From positions 1-36,725 of the forward strand of contig JADGQB010000009.1 of NCBI GenBank assembly GCA_017882145.1: DNA of 36,725 nt. The letters run 5' to 3'. A program made the translations under genes and the position numbers. Within the stretch, counting starts at the first letter, position 1; each line of letters opens with the position of its first letter. A model generated the notes under the pieces. That model saw only the letters and a program-made list of their open reading frames with translations, did not search any database and had not been told where the DNA came from. Positions 1 through 6,579 of this stretch are shown in pieces. Origin of the DNA: Anaerolineales bacterium (lineage in GTDB: Bacteria > Chloroflexota > Anaerolineae > Anaerolineales > Villigracilaceae).

Positions 1-24
1 CGGTTTAAGAGGAGAAATAAAGGT

Positions 25-264
25 ATGAATACGATCTTTGAGGTTCCGCATCCATCCGAATTCAAACGACAGATCGATTGGCCGGTGGATATCGGGATCG
101 CGGCCGGCTGCATCCTTGGCTATGTCTTCGCCTGGATTGGCCTGGTCAGCTTTTTTCACCCGAACCACTGGGTGGCGGGGGTCAGCGGGGCTTTGGCCGG
201 GTGGTTGGTGGGCTGGCTGTGGTTCCAATTGGTGGTTAAAAATAGAATAATTTCGAAAGGCTAA
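25..264 (+). CDS. Small membrane protein of unknown function
   Basis: This 79-residue protein is not recognised as a family member. It has a short polar N-terminus followed by two hydrophobic stretches (about residues 23-44 and 49-70), so it is probably a two-helix membrane protein. A purine-rich AGGAG/AAAGG stretch sits just before the ATG. It is the first visible gene of a closely packed run of six genes on the same strand, with 3 bases to the next gene, so it is probably co-transcribed with the copper/heme electron-transfer genes behind it. It could be a small subunit or assembly factor of the membrane complex they serve. The operon may begin before the window. Confidence 0.7.
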   Translation: MNTIFEVPHPSEFKRQIDWPVDIGIAAGCILGYVFAWIGLVSFFHPNHWVAGVSGALAGWLVGWLWFQLVVKNRIISKG

Positions 265-267
265 CCG

Positions 268-708
268 ATGATCTCGAAATCGCATAAATGGATCTTTCTT
301 TCCCTGATATCGATTCTGTTCCTGGCGGCTTTGCCGGCCTGTTCCGGACAGTCAACAAACGATCAGTCGATGATGTCGCTGGGACAGATGCCCTCCGAAG
401 TACGCTCGGCACCAGCGGTTGTACAACAAGCCTACCGGTTCGCGGCTGCCAACCCGGATGTTATGAAACAGATCCCGTGTTACTGCGGCTGCGGCGGCGT
501 GGGACATACCTCGAACTATTCCTGCTACATCCAGAGCGTGGACGGGAATGGCACAATTACCTACGATCACCATGCCCTTGGGTGCTCGTTGTGCGTAGAT
601 ATCACCCAGGATGTGATGAGGCTGCAACGGGAAGGCAAAAGTACCCAGGAAATCCGATCCTTCGTCGACAGCAGCTACAGCAAGTATGGCCCATCCAATA
701 TGAAATAG
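268..708 (+). CDS. PCYCGC-motif lipoprotein
   Basis: The protein has 146 residues. Its N-terminus is a lipoprotein signal: a hydrophobic stretch at about 9-22 followed by the lipobox LPAC with Cys25, so it should be anchored outside the cytoplasmic membrane. The motif PCYCGC lies at residues 70-75, and further cysteines follow at 86, 106 and 109. This matches the family named for the PCYCGC motif (PF13798), whose role is not established. The dense cysteine pattern suggests metal binding, and its place between genes for CuA-type cupredoxins makes copper delivery or storage a reasonable inference. The start has an AAAGG stretch upstream. Confidence 0.85.
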   Translation: MISKSHKWIFLSLISILFLAALPACSGQSTNDQSMMSLGQMPSEVRSAPAVVQQAYRFAAANPDVMKQIPCYCGCGGVGHTSNYSCYIQSVDGNGTITYDHHALGCSLCVDITQDVMRLQREGKSTQEIRSFVDSSYSKYGPSNMK

Positions 709-717
709 GAAATATTT

Positions 718-1182
718 TTGTCAAAGAAGAAGTGGCTTCCCGTTCTACTGTTCCTACTGGCAGGCGCGCTGATTGCGTTCACCCCCCTGCCGGTACAGGC
801 GTCCTCACCAGCCCAGCGCACCTTTCGGGTGGAGGCCAGCCAGTTCGCTTACGACCCGGCGGTGATCCAGGTGAACCCTGGTGATACGGTCACCATCGAA
901 CTGGTCAGCAAGGATGTGGTGCATGGACTGTACGTGGATGGGTACGACCTATCGGTCAGCGCCGATCCCGGCCAGACTGCCCGCCTGACCTTTACCGCGA
1001 ATAAATCCGGGTCCTTTCGCCTGCGCTGTAACGAACCCTGCGGAGCACTACACCCGTTCATGATCGGCAAACTCCAGGTGGGGACGAATAGCTCGCTCCA
1101 ACGGGCTATCGGTCTATCCTTTCTTGCGGCCTTTGGCATGCTGAGCATGCATCCCAACATTTCCAAGGTAAAAACCGGCTGA
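718..1182 (+). CDS. CuA-type cupredoxin (cytochrome oxidase subunit II-like)
   Basis: This 154-residue exported protein starts with TTG, with AGGA 7 bases upstream. A signal peptide or anchor covers about residues 6-28. The rest is one cupredoxin fold of the CuA kind: His69 in VVHGLYV, then CNEPCGALHPFM giving Cys104, Glu106, Cys108, His112 and Met115, the complete binuclear CuA ligand set. The sequence around it is like subunit II of B-type (ba3) heme-copper oxidases, but the usual N-terminal membrane hairpin is missing. A C-terminal hydrophobic stretch (about 129-144) may anchor it. It probably passes electrons from a cytochrome c to a terminal reductase. Its stop overlaps the next start by one base. 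Confidence 0.85.
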   Translation: MSKKKWLPVLLFLLAGALIAFTPLPVQASSPAQRTFRVEASQFAYDPAVIQVNPGDTVTIELVSKDVVHGLYVDGYDLSVSADPGQTARLTFTANKSGSFRLRCNEPCGALHPFMIGKLQVGTNSSLQRAIGLSFLAAFGMLSMHPNISKVKTG

Positions 1183-2522
1183 TGCGTTTCGAACTGACCC
1201 ATTACCCGATTGTAAAAACCTTGCTGAAGAACCGCTGGCTGCAATTGCTGGTCTGGCTGTTGATGCTGGCTGGTTTTCTCTTCGCGATCCTGTCGGGCTT
1301 TTCCGGGACACCGGTCGGGAACCGGAACTTTGGGATTGTCTTTGTTTGGATCGCATGGTGGGCAGTCTTGATCCTGGTGGCGGTGCCATTCTTTGGACGA
1401 GGCTGGTGCGCAGTCTGCCCAATCCCACTGCCCGGGGAATGGCTGCAGCGCGGGGCGATCATGGACCCGCCTGCGAAAAAACCGCGCTGGTTCAACCTGC
1501 GCTGGCCGATCAAGCTGCGCAACATCTGGCTGCAAAACCTGTCCTTTACGCTGGTGGCGCTCTTCAGCATTGTCATCCTGACTACGCCAAAAGTCACTTC
1601 GATTGTACTTGCAGCAATGCTTTTCCTGGCGATCGGGATGGGCATCGTCTTCGAGCGGCGAACCTTTTGCCGGTATATTTGTCCGGTGGGCGGCTTTATC
1701 GGTTTATATGCCCAGGCTGCACCGCTGGAATTACGAGTCAAAGAAAAACAGGTATGCCTTACCTGCAAGGAGAAGCCCTGTTACAACGGTTCATCTGCCG
1801 GATATGGTTGCCCATGGGATGTCTTTCCGGGTGGAATAACCAAGAACACATACTGCGGTTTGTGCATGGAATGCCTGCGCACCTGCCCCTATGACAATAT
1901 CGCCGTCAATGCCCGCCCCTTTTCGGCCGACCTGGCAAAGCCGTCCACGCGAATGGACGAGGCTTTCAAGGCTTTCATCATGATGGGGGCGGCGATGATC
2001 TATGCTGCCATATTCCTGGGTCCCTGGGGAAATCTCAAACTGGCGGCGTATTCGGTTGGTTCGTTAGCTTGGTTCGGTTACAGCGCAGCATTCCTGGCAA
2101 TCATCTTCGGCCTGCTGCCAGCCCTATTCCTGGGCGTAGTCGGAGCAGGCAAAGCACTTACCAAGGCTGCGATGCCGCTCAAAAAGTCTTTTATCGCGTT
2201 TGCCACGGCTCTCGTTCCGCTGGGCCTGATGTTCTGGGTGGCTTTCAGCCTGTCCTTCGTCCTGACGAATGCGGCCTATATCTTCTCAACCATTTCCGAT
2301 CCTCTGGGTTGGGGTTGGAACCTGTTCGGTACTGCCGCGCTCGCCTGGCACCCTTATCTCACCGGCCTGCTCCTGCCACTCCAGACACTCGTACTGGTGG
2401 CCGGTTTGCTTTGGACGGGGCGCACGGCTCAGAAAGTCGGAACTGAAGTGAAAATCTCCCCGATACCTGTAATTATCTTTTCGACGCTGATCACAATCGT
2501 CATGGCAGGGTTACTTCTATGA
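1182..2522 (+). CDS. Polytopic 4Fe-4S membrane protein (NapH/NosR C-terminal type)
   Basis: The 446-residue protein combines several membrane helices with iron-sulfur motifs. After two N-terminal helices come CAVCP (about residue 76) and CRYICPVGG (about 165), the paired Cys-Pro motifs typical of NapH, NosR and RdxA/CcoG proteins. Two ferredoxin-like clusters follow: CLTCKEKPC with a later CPWD, and CGLCMECLRTCP. At least four more helices fill the C-terminal half. Proteins of this kind pass electrons across or along the membrane from quinol to periplasmic reductases. In clade II nitrous oxide reductase clusters a similar protein (NosG/NosH) is present. That the partner here is such an enzyme is only an inference. 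Gene overlaps on both sides indicate translational coupling. Confidence 0.85.
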   Translation: MRFELTHYPIVKTLLKNRWLQLLVWLLMLAGFLFAILSGFSGTPVGNRNFGIVFVWIAWWAVLILVAVPFFGRGWCAVCPIPLPGEWLQRGAIMDPPAKKPRWFNLRWPIKLRNIWLQNLSFTLVALFSIVILTTPKVTSIVLAAMLFLAIGMGIVFERRTFCRYICPVGGFIGLYAQAAPLELRVKEKQVCLTCKEKPCYNGSSAGYGCPWDVFPGGITKNTYCGLCMECLRTCPYDNIAVNARPFSADLAKPSTRMDEAFKAFIMMGAAMIYAAIFLGPWGNLKLAAYSVGSLAWFGYSAAFLAIIFGLLPALFLGVVGAGKALTKAAMPLKKSFIAFATALVPLGLMFWVAFSLSFVLTNAAYIFSTISDPLGWGWNLFGTAALAWHPYLTGLLLPLQTLVLVAGLLWTGRTAQKVGTEVKISPIPVIIFSTLITIVMAGLLL

Positions 2523-3487
2523 AAAGTTCGGAAATCTTGAGCAGGATACTGGTCGTTGGCGGCCTGTTGATCGCAATTTCAGCTCCGTTTGTTGCGAAAT
2601 TGGTTGGCGCACAAGGAACCATCGAAATGCATGGACGGATGGCCGAATCGGGCGGCTGGGCCCCAGACGTTATTCAGGCTAAAACGGGTGTGCCGCTGCA
2701 CCTGCGTCTGACCTCGGAGGATGTGACGCATGGCTTCGCCGTCGGGCAAAGCGACATCCCGGCCGTGGATGTGCTCCCGGGCAAGATGACGGATGTAACC
2801 CTCACATTTGACAAACCCGGGACATACACTTTTTATTGCACGCGCTGGTGCGGCATTTACCACTGGCGGATGCGCGGCAAGATCGAGGTCTCAGGTGATG
2901 AAGCGGCTTCTCCACAAAGCATAGGTTCGCCTCTGTACGTGACGCTCAAACTGGATATCGACGCGCTGCATCCGGCGGCAGTAACTCCGGTCGGGATCCC
3001 GGATGCGCAACGCGGCGCACAGTTCTCTACGCTTTTGCCGGCTGGAAGCCTGGCCCCGGACTACTACCGCAGCCATTCCCCGGCGCAAACCTACCTGGCG
3101 CTGCGCGCCGAGCCGGCGCTTGCCGCGCTGAGTGCTGTGGAAACCTGGGACCTGGTGGCCTATATCTGGCAGTCCAATACCACACCAGGTGCTCTGGCCG
3201 CCGGGCAGAAGATATTTGCCCAGAACTGCGCGGCCTGCCACGGTGAGACGGGCAAAGGGGACGGAGTCTTTGCCGCACAAACAAATGCGCTGACCGGAAA
3301 ATCCCCGGCTAAATTTGCCGATCCCGCCAGCATGCTGGGAGCCAGCCCGGCGGTCCTGCAAGGCAAGATCCTGAGGGGCGGGATGGGCACGGGAATGCCA
3401 TCCTGGGGGCCGATCCTGACCGACCAGCAAACCTGGGACGTGATCAGTTATTTGTACACATTTCAATTCAAGGAGAGTAACAAATGA
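2519..3487 (+). CDS. CuA cupredoxin-cytochrome c fusion protein
   Basis: The protein has 322 residues. An N-terminal helix (about 9-28) anchors it outside the membrane. A cupredoxin domain (about 35-125) holds His71, Cys107, Cys111, His115 and Met118 in CTRWCGIYHWRM, a second complete set of CuA side-chain ligands in this operon. The position between the two cysteines that carries Glu in the previous protein is Arg here, but only a backbone carbonyl is used there. A linker with another hydrophobic stretch leads to a class I cytochrome c domain with the heme site CAACH (237-241) and a likely axial Met293 in GMPSWG. The fusion can move electrons between heme c and CuA within one chain. Its start overlaps the previous stop (ATGA). 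Confidence 0.88.
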   Translation: MKSSEILSRILVVGGLLIAISAPFVAKLVGAQGTIEMHGRMAESGGWAPDVIQAKTGVPLHLRLTSEDVTHGFAVGQSDIPAVDVLPGKMTDVTLTFDKPGTYTFYCTRWCGIYHWRMRGKIEVSGDEAASPQSIGSPLYVTLKLDIDALHPAAVTPVGIPDAQRGAQFSTLLPAGSLAPDYYRSHSPAQTYLALRAEPALAALSAVETWDLVAYIWQSNTTPGALAAGQKIFAQNCAACHGETGKGDGVFAAQTNALTGKSPAKFADPASMLGASPAVLQGKILRGGMGTGMPSWGPILTDQQTWDVISYLYTFQFKESNK

Positions 3488-3975
3488 GCAAAAAGAACAG
3501 AACGCAGAGACGTAAAAGATCGGCCTGGAGATACATTGCCTGGATTTATATTGCCGCGGGAATTCTCGGACTGGTGTTGCTTGTTTGGGTGGTCACTTCC
3601 TTCCGCAGCACCCCGGCTCAGCCCATAGTCAGTGGGGGTACAGCGGTGGTATCGGTGGACTCAAAGCTGATCGACTGGGGGAACCTGAAGGATTTCACCA
3701 ATAAAACCATCAGCATTAAAGTCACCAATAATGGAACCGGCATGTTGAATTTCACTGACAAGCCTTACGTCCAAGTTCTGGAGGGGTGCTGTCCGCCTGA
3801 CCTTACAGTCGGCAAGATGTCCCTCCGGCCGGGTGAAAGCACCAGAGTTACATCGGCCGTTTTCTATATGCACCCGGGCATGGATGGCAAACACAACTAT
3901 GCTGTGCATATCCAGACTAACGATTCGACCCAGCCGGACCTGGTAGTAAATGTACTATCCAATTGGAGTCAATAA
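3484..3975 (+). CDS. Membrane-anchored DUF1573-like protein with Cys/Met/His motif
   Basis: This 163-residue protein has a basic N-terminus, one membrane helix (about 17-38) and an exported Ig-like beta domain of the DUF1573/HYDIN kind (about 55-160). It carries EGCCPP (Cys102-Cys103) and a later stretch with Met129, His130, Met133 and His137 (YMHPGMDGKH). Such soft ligands could bind copper, which fits the operon, but no function is proven for the family. The ATG overlaps the preceding stop and has AAGGAGAG upstream. It is the last gene of the operon, converging on the kinase gene. No clear terminator hairpin is visible in the 35 bases between them. Confidence 0.75.
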   Translation: MSKKNRTQRRKRSAWRYIAWIYIAAGILGLVLLVWVVTSFRSTPAQPIVSGGTAVVSVDSKLIDWGNLKDFTNKTISIKVTNNGTGMLNFTDKPYVQVLEGCCPPDLTVGKMSLRPGESTRVTSAVFYMHPGMDGKHNYAVHIQTNDSTQPDLVVNVLSNWSQ

Positions 3976-4010
3976 AAATTCTGTTGGTGAGGACAAGGAT
4001 CGAAGAAATC

Positions 4011-5888
4011 TTATTTGAATAATTTTGCCAGCCATTGAAAGACGTTCGTTGCGAAACGCTGGTTATCGGCTTGAGTCAAGCCACGGTTGTCCCATAAGTT
4101 GGCATCCGAAATCGCCATTACCCGGCCGGCGTCGCAATAGCAGAATGCTATCACGGAATTCCCGGCTTTATCCTGGGCAGCCGTCTGACTGGGAGAGGCG
4201 ACCTGGAAAACACCGCCTCCAAACAAGAATTGTAATGAGGTCACACCAGTGAAAAACGGATCGTTCGAAAAGCTGGCCGGACCGTCCGAGGTTAATTCAC
4301 CCAGCCCAATCGAAAACCTGCGACTGACAGTGTCGGAAAGGTTTTCAAAGCCAGGAATATCGCTCAAGATCAAAAGACCATGGCCGGATATGCGGACAAA
4401 TTGCTCAATCGCATCCGCCTCAGTCGAAGTATAGGCTGATTTGGATGCGGAAGTTGCGGATAACACTAAAATGTCATTAGAGCTTAAATTGGTCAGATCG
4501 CCACTGGTAACCACAAAATTCTGATCCGTGAGCACCTGGGTCAAGGATTTATACATGCCATCCGGCGTATACAACGATCCGTCCTCACTCGTCCTCGGCC
4601 CATGCGAAATATCCCATAAGACTTTGATACTTGCTGGAGGCGCGACGACGGTACCAGCGGTTGTCGGGGTGGGGGGCAGATCCTGGGTACTTGCCACGGT
4701 TGGCGCCGAGCTTTGGGTGGAGGTGGGCACAAGTGCAGGTGCGGTTGTAGAAGTAGCCAACCCAACTGGGGGATGATTGCCCTGCAAACCGCCGATCACG
4801 AAACGTGCACCCACTACGACTCCAACGCAAAGCACCAGCCCCAAAACAACGAACGGAATCCAACGCAGACTTCTTTTGGAGGAAGGGCGATGTTCACCGG
4901 ACGGAACTTGGGCCTCCGGCACAGGTTTAGCAACAGACTGGCTGGCGCCGGCTGCAAGCATGGCTGCCAGGGAGTCTGCCTGGCCTGTTCCCGCGCTTGC
5001 CAGCACGGTCTTTCCGGCCTGAGCATCTTCCACTTTCAACCCGGCTGCCAGGGTTTGCCCGCCAGACAGGGATTCCAGTGCGCTGGCGAATTCACTCATG
5101 CTCTGATAACGGTCTTCGGGCCGTTTTTCGAGCGCCTTGAGAAGAACTTGTTCCAACCCTTCGGGCAGGTCCGGCACAAACTGAGTGGGGCGAGGCAGCG
5201 GCTCATTGACTTGTTTCAGCATGATGCCGACGGGCGTATCACTAGTGTAAGGCTTGCGCCCGGTCACCAGTTCATAAAGCACCACGGCAAGCGAGTAGAT
5301 GTCAGACTGCGGGCTGGCCTGTCCGGTCCACTGCTCGGGAGCCATGTATTCCGGAGTACCGATGCTCATGCCGGTGCCAGTGAGTGTGCCACCGGCGTTA
5401 CTTTCCAAGATCTTGGCGATGCCGAAATCCGAAAGCATCGGCAGGCCATTCTCGGTCAGCAGGATATTGGCGGGTTTGATATCACGATGGATAACGTTAT
5501 GTTCATGGGCATAAGCCAGGGCCTGGGCGATCGGCAACAGGATGTGCAGAGCCTGCTGCCAGGGCACGGGTACACCCTGGGACTGTTTGAGGGTACCGCT
5601 GGAGAGATATTCCATGACGAGATAGGGAGCGCCTTCGTGCTCCCCGTAGTCATGCACGTGAACAATGTTTGGATGGGATAACTTTGCCAGGGCCTTGGCT
5701 TCACGCTCGAAGCGTTTTAACATCTCGCCGAGCATGCTTGGGGCGAACTGGTCAGTGCGGATGACCTTGATGGCAACAAAGCGTTCAAGACGGGTGTCGT
5801 AGGCTTTGTAGACGGTTGCCATTCCGCCTTCGCCGAGTTGCTCAAGGATTTGGTAGCGTCCGAGCGATTGTCCAATCAGATTGGGCAT
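4011..5888 (-). CDS. PknB-type Ser/Thr protein kinase with extracytoplasmic GATase-like sensor domain
   Basis: The 625-residue protein has an N-terminal eukaryotic-like kinase domain (about 12-270) with all key residues: glycine loop GEGGMATVY (20-27), Lys41, HRDIKPAN (134-141), DFG (154-156) and APE. A variable linker and one membrane helix (about 345-367) follow, then a Thr/Pro-rich stretch. The C-terminal outside domain (about 420-625) resembles the DUF4350/GldG-like class I glutamine amidotransferase fold (IKVLWDISHG; ILVLSAT; LLILSD), so it may sense a ligand rather than catalyse. The usual PASTA repeats are absent. The role is signal transduction by phosphorylation; the targets are unknown. 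A GAGGAG ribosome site lies about 10 bases before the ATG. Confidence 0.9.
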   Translation of the reverse strand: MPNLIGQSLGRYQILEQLGEGGMATVYKAYDTRLERFVAIKVIRTDQFAPSMLGEMLKRFEREAKALAKLSHPNIVHVHDYGEHEGAPYLVMEYLSSGTLKQSQGVPVPWQQALHILLPIAQALAYAHEHNVIHRDIKPANILLTENGLPMLSDFGIAKILESNAGGTLTGTGMSIGTPEYMAPEQWTGQASPQSDIYSLAVVLYELVTGRKPYTSDTPVGIMLKQVNEPLPRPTQFVPDLPEGLEQVLLKALEKRPEDRYQSMSEFASALESLSGGQTLAAGLKVEDAQAGKTVLASAGTGQADSLAAMLAAGASQSVAKPVPEAQVPSGEHRPSSKRSLRWIPFVVLGLVLCVGVVVGARFVIGGLQGNHPPVGLATSTTAPALVPTSTQSSAPTVASTQDLPPTPTTAGTVVAPPASIKVLWDISHGPRTSEDGSLYTPDGMYKSLTQVLTDQNFVVTSGDLTNLSSNDILVLSATSASKSAYTSTEADAIEQFVRISGHGLLILSDIPGFENLSDTVSRRFSIGLGELTSDGPASFSNDPFFTGVTSLQFLFGGGVFQVASPSQTAAQDKAGNSVIAFCYCDAGRVMAISDANLWDNRGLTQADNQRFATNVFQWLAKLFK

Positions 5889-6243
5889 AATAATAAAGCT
5901 CCTCTCACAAGAGGAAATGAAACCATACTAAGAATTTACCATGGCTGGGAAAAACTGGAGAAGCCGGGCACGACTTCCACAGCGATTTCCAAACCTGCGC
6001 TCTACTGCGAACCCATTATGCATCTTTTGAGCTAAAAGGGCAATGGAAAGGGCAGTTAAATCGTTCAAAAGGCTAATAGAATCTTTATCAAACTGTCTGT
6101 TGGTCAAGCCGGCGCTGAATCGCCTGAGCGGATGTGTAAATCCAACGGGAATTAACTGACCGGTGACATCCGCGCAAAATTGCGCGATCGGGCGTTGGCT
6201 GGATGTCATTATTTTGCGAATAGGAATTCAAATTATGAGGGGG
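5889..6243. other. Intergenic region without a convincing gene
   Basis: These 355 bases lie upstream of the kinase gene and behind the small MCMFC gene, both on the minus strand. Open frames here are short, start without ribosome sites and have no family-like features. The region should hold the kinase promoter, but I see no clear pair of hexamers. A 16-base inverted repeat at 6171-6186 (CGCGCAA, AA, TTGCGCG) is not followed by a T tract on either strand, so it is not called a terminator. Confidence 0.6.
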
Positions 6244-6465
6244 TTAGAAAAAGGTCAATCCCCAAATCGGAGAAATAACCGTGTGGTATACCACAGAGCC
6301 GATTGCGAGAGCAATCAATGCCGCCAGCGTGAGCTTCGCAACTGGCTTTGCGGGAGGTGGTTCAGTACCGGCCTCTTCAGCGGCGCGTTGGGTTGCTTTC
6401 TGTTTGGCGTTCAAATTTGCGCCAATTGCGGCAGCGGCAGGAATGGCTGCACAGAACATGCACAT
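6244..6465 (-). CDS. Small membrane protein with N-terminal CxxC (MCMFC)
   Basis: The protein is 73 residues long. It begins MCMFCAAIP, giving a CxxC pair at residues 2 and 5. A short hydrophobic stretch and a charged, Pro-rich middle follow, with a single membrane helix near the C-terminus (about 45-63). An excellent ribosome site, AAGGAGAAAGACAAG directly before the ATG, supports it as a real gene despite its size. I do not recognise a characterised family. The terminal CxxC could bind a metal or form a disulfide. No neighbour explains its role. Confidence 0.75.
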   Translation of the reverse strand: MCMFCAAIPAAAAIGANLNAKQKATQRAAEEAGTEPPPAKPVAKLTLAALIALAIGSVVYHTVISPIWGLTFF

Positions 6466-6529
6466 CTTGTCTTTCTCCTTGAGCGACCACGCATAGGTAC
6501 TATCCAGGATATTATAATACCAATTGGGA

Positions 6530-6550
6530 TATAATTTATCATATTAATAA
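6530..6550 (+). promoter_or_regulatory. TATAAT box abutting a TTATCATATT motif
   Basis: TATAAT at 6530-6535 is directly followed by TTATCATATTAATAA (6536-6550), 30 bases before the start of the sulfatase-like gene. A second TATAAT sits at 6513-6518. No good -35 box is visible. The same 10-mer TTATCATATT recurs near 28972-29000 and 31087, also next to a -10-like box, so this is proposed as an operator overlapping the transcription start. The regulator is unknown. Confidence 0.45.
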
Positions 6551-6579
6551 CAATTCCCTGGAGAGATTGTTATTGCACA

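Noticed and set aside
4713-5681. A 322-residue open frame on + opposite the kinase gene
   Set aside because: It mirrors the kinase codons, has no family-like motifs and an odd Cys/His/Gly-rich make-up; the minus strand frame has a complete set of kinase motifs.
6171-6186. Inverted repeat CGCGCAA-AA-TTGCGCG as a terminator of the small MCMFC gene
   Set aside because: The loop is only two bases with full pairing and no T tract follows on either strand.
5928-6209. A 93-residue open frame on - in the spacer upstream of the kinase
   Set aside because: There is no ribosome site, no hydrophobic or motif pattern, and the composition looks random.
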